Assembly (NCBI GenBank): GCA_003584705.1
Contig: AP018536.1
Location: 3,534,001 to 3,598,000, forward strand
Direction: 5' to 3'
DNA length: 64,000 nt
From: Lachnospiraceae bacterium GAM79
GTDB taxonomy: Bacteria > Bacillota > Clostridia > Lachnospirales > Lachnospiraceae
The notes below the pieces were generated by a model, which was given only the letters and a program-made list of their open reading frames with translations, searched no databases and had not been told where the DNA came from. The translations under genes and the position numbers were made by a program. The number at the start of each line of letters is the position of its first letter. Position 1 is the first letter of the stretch. This document shows positions 58,801-64,000 of the stretch, piece after piece.

Positions 58801-61047
58801 CTACGGTGTATCATTTTCCGGCAGACAGCAGATCTCCCGGATCCGCTGCTCCAATCCCGTATATCTGCGATTCTCGCTGACATTCTCGATCATGTTTCGC
58901 ACGGTCTCACTGCTTCCCAGAATGGTGACACAGTTCCTGGCACGGGTAATTCCGGTGTACAGAAGGTTGCGGTTGAACAGCATTCTGGGGCCGCCCAACA
59001 GTGGCAGGATCACCGCAGGATATTCGCTTCCCTGGGACTTATGGATCGTAATGGCATAAGAGAGTTCCAGTTCCTCCAATGCCGAGAAAGGATAGTTGAC
59101 CCGTCTTCCGTCATCGAATTCCACCAGCAGTGTGGACATGGTATCATTGATTTCCTTAACCCTTCCCATATCTCCGTTGAATACGCCCATTCCCTTGTCG
59201 ATGGGAATATTGTATCTCCCGACGATCTCCCATTCGATCTGGTAATTGTTTTTGATCTGCATGACCTTATCGCCTTCCCGGAAAACGGTATTGCCATAGG
59301 CATGCTCCTTTTTATGAGGATCCGCTGGATTCAGATAACGCTGTAAGATCTCATTCAACGTCTCACAGCCCAGACTTCCCTTCCTCATAGGGGTCAGTAC
59401 CTGAATATCAAAGGAGGTGGCTCCCACATATCTGGGCAGCATATCCTGAATCAGCTGGATCATGTGCTTATATATGACATTTACGTCATTTCTTTCCAGT
59501 AAAAAGAAATCCTTTGACTTATTGTCCAGAGTGATCTGCTCTCCTCTGTTAATCCGATGGGCATTGACGACAATGTCACTTTGTCCGGCCTGCCGGAAGA
59601 TCTTCTCCAGAGTTACCATGGGGAACGCCCGGCTGTTCATGAGGTCCCGCAATACCTGTCCGGGTCCCACACTGGGCAGCTGGTCCACATCTCCCACCAG
59701 GATCAGTCGTGTTCCCGGAAGAATTGCTTTCAGAAGCGCCTGAAACAGTTGAATATCCACCATGGACATTTCATCAATGATCACTACATCCGCCTCTAAG
59801 GGGTTCTCCTGGTTCCGCTCGAAATTTGCCTTTCTGGTGTCGTCTTCCGACAGGGCACTGTTCAGTTCCAACAGACGATGAATGGTCTTCGCCTCAAATC
59901 CGGTGGCTTCCGTCATTCTCTTGGCTGCTCTGCCCGTAGGTGCTGCCAGAAAAATGTCCATGCCTTCCGATTCAAAGAATCGGATGATCATATTAATGGT
60001 GGTGGTTTTTCCGGTGCCGGGACCTCCGGACAGGATAAACAGGCCATTTTTGATACTTTCCTCCACCGCTTTCAGCTGCAGTTCATCCAGTTCCATGGAC
60101 AGATTTTCCGCCATGCGTTCCAGACGTTTGCGGATCGCTGCATCCTGGGAGGGAAGATTTTCTGCCTCCACCATAGGGATATTCAGATTCCTGAGCATAT
60201 TGGCACAATTCAACTCCGCATAGTAATAAGAGGAAGCAAATACTGCTTCTCCCTTTGCCACAAGCTTTCGGTCCATGATAAGGTTATCCACCTGAGGACG
60301 GATATTTTCCTCTGATACCCCCAATAGTTCGGAAGCTCTGCGCAGCAGAAGATCCAACGGCAGATAACAATGACCTTCTCCCACCGCCTGCAGCAGGGTA
60401 TACAGAATGCCACTGCGGATGCGGTAATCCGAGTCGGTATGAATGCCGATCTTCCCCGCGATCTCGTCCGCGATACGGAATCCCACACCACTGACATCCT
60501 CTGCCAGGCGATAGGGATTCTCCCGCATAACGCTGTACATTTCCATACCATAGGTATTATATATTTTTACGGCAAGAGTATTACTGATTCCGTATTGCTG
60601 TAAATAGACCAGTGCTTCCCGGAGATCCTTTTTTTCTTCCATCTGGATAGCGATCTCCTGTGCCTTACGTTCGCTGATCCCCTTTACCTCAGCCAGACGC
60701 TCCGGCTCCTCCTCGATGATGCGGAAAGTATCGTCTCCGAATTTTTTTACGATTCTGGCTGCCAGTGCCTCACCGACTCCCCGGATTGCTCCGGAACCCA
60801 GATACCGTTCCATTCCCACACGGTCGGTCGGTGTTACGGTCTCGTAGCTCTGGATCTTGAACTGTCGGCCGTATACGGGATGTTCTATGTATTCTCCCTC
60901 GGCGGAAATATTTTCTCCCTGGGTCAGTCCTTTGCACATACCGACACAGGTCATCTCTTCCCCTTCTGTCGACAGGATCATTACCGTATATCCGTTTTCA
61001 CTGTTTTGAAACACAATATGGTCTACAAAACCTGTAATCGTCTCCAT
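58801..61047 (-). CDS. recD2: ATP-dependent RecD2-like DNA helicase
   Basis: A 748-residue SF1B helicase. The N-terminal OB/HhH region contains GSGAIRGVGEALAARIVKKFG and LAEVKGISERKAQEIA. Walker A is GGPGTGKT (341-348), Walker B VVIIDEMSMVD, motif III LVGDVDQLPSVGPGQVL, and the 2B/SH3-like region has VFREGDKVMQIKNNY; ELSYAITIHKSQGSEYPAVILPL is motif V/VI area. It unwinds DNA 5' to 3' in repair without RecBC. GAGGACT precedes the ATG. It heads the chain to comF. Confidence 0.95.
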   Translation of the reverse strand: METITGFVDHIVFQNSENGYTVMILSTEGEEMTCVGMCKGLTQGENISAEGEYIEHPVYGRQFKIQSYETVTPTDRVGMERYLGSGAIRGVGEALAARIVKKFGDDTFRIIEEEPERLAEVKGISERKAQEIAIQMEEKKDLREALVYLQQYGISNTLAVKIYNTYGMEMYSVMRENPYRLAEDVSGVGFRIADEIAGKIGIHTDSDYRIRSGILYTLLQAVGEGHCYLPLDLLLRRASELLGVSEENIRPQVDNLIMDRKLVAKGEAVFASSYYYAELNCANMLRNLNIPMVEAENLPSQDAAIRKRLERMAENLSMELDELQLKAVEESIKNGLFILSGGPGTGKTTTINMIIRFFESEGMDIFLAAPTGRAAKRMTEATGFEAKTIHRLLELNSALSEDDTRKANFERNQENPLEADVVIIDEMSMVDIQLFQALLKAILPGTRLILVGDVDQLPSVGPGQVLRDLMNSRAFPMVTLEKIFRQAGQSDIVVNAHRINRGEQITLDNKSKDFFLLERNDVNVIYKHMIQLIQDMLPRYVGATSFDIQVLTPMRKGSLGCETLNEILQRYLNPADPHKKEHAYGNTVFREGDKVMQIKNNYQIEWEIVGRYNIPIDKGMGVFNGDMGRVKEINDTMSTLLVEFDDGRRVNYPFSALEELELSYAITIHKSQGSEYPAVILPLLGGPRMLFNRNLLYTGITRARNCVTILGSSETVRNMIENVSENRRYTGLEQRIREICCLPENDTP

Positions 61048-61151
61048 TTTTAGTCCTCATACTATCTGTCTGTTGATTTGTGGGTTTCAAGGCTGTTCTC
61101 TCCGAATTGGGAAGAGGTCACCGCGGTGGCGGCGTAAGATAAAAAAGATCA

Positions 61152-61173
61152 GGGCTGCCAGAAATGGCAGCCC
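61152..61173 (-). terminator. Rho-independent terminator of the flagellar rod operon
   Basis: GGGCTGCCA (61152-61160) and TGGCAGCCC (61165-61173) are perfect 9-bp inverted repeats with a 4-nt loop; on the minus strand GATCTTTTTT follows. It stands just after the flgJ-like stop codon (61181) and before recD2. Confidence 0.88.
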
Positions 61174-61180
61174 GAAGTCG

Positions 61181-61543
61181 CTACTCAAGATTGTAATTAC
61201 GCTTCATCTGCTCATATAGCATCTGTGCCAATCCCAGACTGTTCTGCTCCGTAGAGTCGGATGCGATCTGCTGTACCATCTCATCCTTATAGTAATCCAT
61301 AAGCTGGGAGTTGGAAGAAGAAGTCTCATCGCTCTCAGGGATGGTCTTCATCATTTCCTTGAACATCTGCTCCAGGAAATAAGCCTCGAACTGCTTGCAG
61401 GCATCCATCAGTTCATCGTCTGTTGCTTTGGTGTAATCCGAACCGTTTAACTGGTTCTGCAATTTGGAAGCCGTCTGGTTCGCCGCATTGGTGTATGCGG
61501 TGCTGTCCAGAGCGGAACTGCCGTATATAGAAGAGATATCCAT
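61181..61543 (-). CDS. FlgJ-like rod-binding protein
   Basis: A 120-residue protein corresponding only to the rod-binding N-terminal domain of FlgJ: TDDELMDACKQFEAYFLEQMFKEMMKTIP followed by YKDEMVQQIASDSTEQNSLGLAQMLYEQM. The muramidase domain of proteobacterial FlgJ is absent, as is usual in Firmicutes. It is downstream of flhO/flhP and separated from them by the 112-bp tandem repeats. AAAGGATAAATT precedes the ATG. Confidence 0.9.
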   Translation of the reverse strand: MDISSIYGSSALDSTAYTNAANQTASKLQNQLNGSDYTKATDDELMDACKQFEAYFLEQMFKEMMKTIPESDETSSSNSQLMDYYKDEMVQQIASDSTEQNSLGLAQMLYEQMKRNYNLE

Positions 61544-61577
61544 AATTTATCCTTTCTAAATTCCACGGTAATGCGAC

Positions 61578-62100
61578 GGGCATTCGCCCTATCAAACCGT
61601 AATCTGACGTTTCCGCCTGCAAGCAGGCGAATCGTCCCTACGGTAATGAGCAATGCATCTCGTAAACGCTTCGCGTTTCCTTCGATGTCGGGCATTCGCC
61701 CTATCAAACCGCAATCTGACGTTTCCGCCTGCAAGCAGGCGAATCGTCCCTACGGTAATGAGCAATGCATCTCGTAAACGCTTCGCGTTTCCTTCGATGT
61801 CGGGCATTCGCCCTATCAAACCGCAATCTGACGTTTCCGCCTGCAAGCAGGCGAATCGTCTCTACGGTAATGAGCAATGCATCTCGTAAACGCTTCGCGT
61901 TTCCTTCGATGTCGGGCATTCGCCCTATCAAACCGCAATCTGACGTTTCCGCCTGCAAGCAGGCGAATCGTCTCTACGGTAATGCGACGGGCATCCCTGC
62001 AAGACGAGCTTGCAGGGATGTCGGGCATTCGCCCTGTCAGGCCGCAATCTGGTGATTTCGCCTGCTAGCAGTCGAATCACCATCTTGCACCCTGCCCCGT
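61578..62100. repeat. Four-plus tandem copies of a 112-bp palindrome-rich repeat
   Basis: Copies begin at GGGCATTCGCC at 61578, 61690, 61802 and 61914 (exactly 112 bp apart). A divergent fifth starts near 61989-62023. Each unit holds hairpins GGGC-attc-GCCC, GCCTGC-aa-GCAGGC and AAACGC-ttc-GCGTTT. Copies differ by only a few bases (cgtccc/cgtctc; cgtaatc/cgcaatc). As 112 is not a multiple of three, the peptides read through it are not conserved in frame and it is non-coding. It fills the gap between flgG- and flgJ-like genes. CRISPR is excluded because there are no variable spacers. Confidence 0.9.
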
Positions 62101-62104
62101 CTCA

Positions 62105-62923
62105 TTACCTACGCAGGTTGTTGGCCTGCTGTAGCATCTCATCGGATGCTGTGATGGCTTTGGAGTTGAGTTCGTAGGCACGCTGTGCAACGATCATGTT
62201 GACCATCTCGTCTACGACCTGTACATTGGAGCTTTCCAGATATCCCTGGATAATACTGCTCTTTTCTACATTATTATTTCTTGCTTCGTTGATAGCCTGT
62301 CCGCTGGCTGCGGTCTGCTGATACAGGCTGTCTGCCAGTCTTTCCAGTCCGTTCGGATTATTGAACTGGAAAACACCTATTGTGATGCCGATAGGCTGAG
62401 GATTGTTCTTTGCATCGGGATAACACAGACTTCCGTCCTTGCTGACTGTAATATTGCTCATCACATAATTGCTGCCCAGAACAATTGCTTTACCCTGTGT
62501 ATCCAGTACCGGAAGTCCATCAGAAGTAGCCAGCATATTGCCGCCGTTGGCTGCAAGTGTAAACTTCAGATTACCGTTTCTGGTGTAATAGGTATTGCCG
62601 TCCGCTCCTCTTACTGCAAAGAATCCCTTGCCGTCGATTGCAAATGCGGTGTCGCTGTCGGATGCTGTCAGACTTCCTTCCTTAAATACGGAACTGATGG
62701 AAGCATTTCTTACACCGAGACCTACCTGCGCACTGCCGGGCTTGGTATCTCCGTTTGCGGAAGTTGTCTTCGTCTGGATGTTCTGGTATAACAGGCTCTT
62801 GAATTCATTCACCTGTGTTTTGTAACCTGTGGTGTTTACGTTTGCCAGATTGTTGGCAATCGTATCCACATTTGTCTGCTGTGCGATCATGCCGGTCGCT
62901 GCTGTCCATAAGCTTCTGACCAT
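62105..62923 (-). CDS. flgG: Flagellar basal-body rod protein (FlgG/FlhP-like)
   Basis: A 272-residue rod protein. The N-terminal MVRSLWTAATGMIAQQTNVDTIANNLANVNTTGYK is the FlgG signature, the middle D1 domain has FAIDGKGFFAVRGADGNTYYTRNGNLKF, and the C-terminal helix NVQVVDEMVNMIVAQRAYELNSKAI closes the coiled bundle. In Bacillus the matching gene after mbl is flhP. AGAGGAGAC precedes the ATG. It is the second of two rod genes. Confidence 0.94.
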   Translation of the reverse strand: MVRSLWTAATGMIAQQTNVDTIANNLANVNTTGYKTQVNEFKSLLYQNIQTKTTSANGDTKPGSAQVGLGVRNASISSVFKEGSLTASDSDTAFAIDGKGFFAVRGADGNTYYTRNGNLKFTLAANGGNMLATSDGLPVLDTQGKAIVLGSNYVMSNITVSKDGSLCYPDAKNNPQPIGITIGVFQFNNPNGLERLADSLYQQTAASGQAINEARNNNVEKSSIIQGYLESSNVQVVDEMVNMIVAQRAYELNSKAITASDEMLQQANNLRR

Positions 62924-63025
62924 ATGTAGTCTCCTCTCACAATGTCCCTTATGTCATCCATGACCTGATTTTTATCCTGAAAATATTCTATAATCAGTTA
63001 TCGGCTGTCCCAGCCGAATTCATTA

Positions 63026-63802
63026 CTACAGTTTACCAATCTGGTTCGCTGCTACATCCAGAGTGCCATCAATGGTCTGGACCACCTTCTGGTTGGATTC
63101 ATATGCTCTGGTAATGGAGATCAGATTTACCATCTCGGATACAATCTGTACATTTGCCATCTCCAGATAGCCTGACTTCACCTGTGCATCTGCCGTAGTC
63201 GTTTTGGCCCCTTCAATGGGCTGATAATAGGTCTCTCCATATTTTTCCAGGTAATCATAATCTTCAAAGTCCGTCACCTGAATTCTGGCAACTGCCTGAT
63301 CGTTCTGATAAATCGTACCGTCATCGGTGATCTTGGAATCCAGCAGTGTGTTCAGGCGGATCCTCCTGTTCTGGGTATCCAGAACATAGTCACCCTCTTC
63401 CGTTACCAGATATCCATCCTTATTCAGTGTAAACTGTCCTGCACGGGTGTATTTGGTGTCGGTCTCTCCTGCCTTATTGGTAAATTCAATGGCAAAAAAG
63501 CCATCTCCGGCTAATGCCAGATCATAGGTATTATCCGTAATGCGGAAAGATCCCTGCGTATAATCGGTATAATTCTCTCCGATCTTCACTCCGGGATTTT
63601 TGATACCGATCTTCTGGACATTTCTCATGCCTACCGACTGGTCCTTGATCTTGACCGTCAGCACATCATTAAAGGACTGGCTGGTGGATCCTTCCTTTTT
63701 ATATCCGACGGTAGATGCATTGGCCAGATTGTTGGTCATGATATCCATTCTGTTCTGTTCGTTTACCATACCGGTGTAAGCGGTATACAAGCCTTTAACC
63801 AT
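63026..63802 (-). CDS. Flagellar basal-body rod protein (FlgF/FlhO-like)
   Basis: A 258-residue rod protein with MVKGLYTAYTGMVNEQNRMDIMTNNLANASTVGYK at the N-terminus, LALAGDGFFAIEFTNKAGETDTKYTRAGQFTL in the middle and NVQIVSEMVNLISITRAYESNQKVVQTID at the C-terminus. It is closest in place and form to Bacillus FlhO, next to mbl. AAATGGAGG precedes the ATG. The gap to flgG is 102 nt with no clear promoter. Confidence 0.93.
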   Translation of the reverse strand: MVKGLYTAYTGMVNEQNRMDIMTNNLANASTVGYKKEGSTSQSFNDVLTVKIKDQSVGMRNVQKIGIKNPGVKIGENYTDYTQGSFRITDNTYDLALAGDGFFAIEFTNKAGETDTKYTRAGQFTLNKDGYLVTEEGDYVLDTQNRRIRLNTLLDSKITDDGTIYQNDQAVARIQVTDFEDYDYLEKYGETYYQPIEGAKTTTADAQVKSGYLEMANVQIVSEMVNLISITRAYESNQKVVQTIDGTLDVAANQIGKL

Positions 63803-63892
63803 TCATATCCTCCATTTGCGGCTGCGATCCTTCGCCAAATGTACGGCATCCTGCCTTAGTCTATCTTTTCCGGTTCCCCGGAGCTGTCTGTG

Positions 63893-64000
63893 TTACTCTC
63901 TGTAGCCTGCCAGGAACTCTACGTATTTACCGGTTCCAATGGCCACTGCTGTCATGGGATCCTCTGCTGTCATGGTGTTGATACCTGTCTTGGCAGAGAT
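63893..64000 (-). CDS. MreB/Mbl rod-shape protein (C-terminal end only)
   Basis: The last 35 codons of a gene that runs off the right edge. The frame ends at the stop 63895-63893 and reads KTGINTMTAEDPMTAVAIGTGKYVEF, which matches the C-terminus of MreB/Mbl (TGIPV...AEDPL..VA.GTG). These actin-like proteins guide lateral wall synthesis. The order mbl-flhO-flhP is the same as in Bacillus subtilis, which supports the Mbl reading over MreB. Confidence 0.85.
   Translation of the reverse strand: MSAKTGINTMTAEDPMTAVAIGTGKYVEFLAGYRE

Noticed and set aside
61571..62068. Short repeated peptides in both strands of the 112-bp repeats
   Set aside because: The unit length is not a multiple of three and copies shift frame, so the peptides are by-products of the repeat.
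61578..62100. CRISPR array
   Set aside because: The units are 112 bp and contiguous without variable spacers, and no cas gene is nearby.

Overview
The window comes from a low-GC, Gram-positive, flagellated member of the Clostridia, most probably a Lachnospiraceae of the Roseburia/Agathobacter type. The evidence is family content, since no database was searched: a lone Spo0A-type DNA-binding domain, the cdaA-cdaR-glmM operon, ftsE-ftsX-M23-ctpA, comF-yvyF, YjfB, and an mbl-flhO-flhP arrangement like that of Bacillus. No rRNA or tRNA gene, CRISPR array, transposase or integrase was recognised.

Layout. (1) 1-15.5 kb, minus strand, AT-rich: a surface-polysaccharide locus. It makes a CDP-activated 6-deoxyhexose (rfbF, rfbG, a reductase and a truncated 3,5-epimerase) and carries glycosyltransferases, a CE4 deacetylase, a Wzy-like polymerase, a PLP-aminotransferase/FemAB fusion, a phosphoglycosyl transferase/SDR fusion, a WbpM/CapD-type dehydratase and an O-antigen ligase-like protein. 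Base composition changes abruptly inside the ligase gene near 14.5 kb. (2) 15.6-21.2 kb: a DUF6056-like membrane protein, a lipoprotein with an Asn/Asp-rich tail, and a secreted glucosaminidase. (3) 21.3-32.4 kb, minus, higher GC: a second exopolysaccharide locus with its own initiating transferase, a Wzz-like protein with a degenerate kinase-like domain, an EpsG polymerase, five glycosyltransferases and two coupled membrane proteins. A promoter at about 32.46 kb lies at its head. All genes from 32.4 kb down to position 1 face the same way with short gaps. (4) 32.6-33.2 kb: a stand-alone Spo0A C-terminal domain gene with TGTCGA boxes in its own promoter region.

(5) 33.2-38.9 kb: a GtrB-like transferase, a DUF212 protein, a DUF3048 lipoprotein, an HD-GYP phosphodiesterase and a C39-like peptidase. 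A 683-bp, heavily palindromic non-coding element sits between the convergent DUF3048 and HD-GYP genes. (6) 38.9-42.9 kb: a four-gene polar amino-acid ABC transporter operon ending in a cytidylate-kinase-like gene. (7) 42.9-47.4 kb: the ftsE-ftsX-M23-ctpA cell-wall operon, interrupted by a 190-bp palindromic element. (8) 47.6-52.3 kb: a PucR/CdaR-type regulator, YjfB, a CvfB-like S1 protein, an acyl-ACP thioesterase, a CPBP protease and HPr.

(9) 52.4-61.0 kb: recD2-comF-yvyF-two membrane proteins-cdaA-cdaR-glmM, a chain of closely spaced minus-strand genes joining DNA processing, c-di-AMP synthesis and peptidoglycan precursor supply. (10) 61.2-64 kb: flagellar rod genes (flgJ-like, flgG/flhP, flgF/flhO) behind a truncated mbl/mreB, split by 112-bp tandem repeats. 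The common theme is the cell envelope: two polysaccharide loci, wall hydrolases and their activators, c-di-AMP and c-di-GMP enzymes, and motility.
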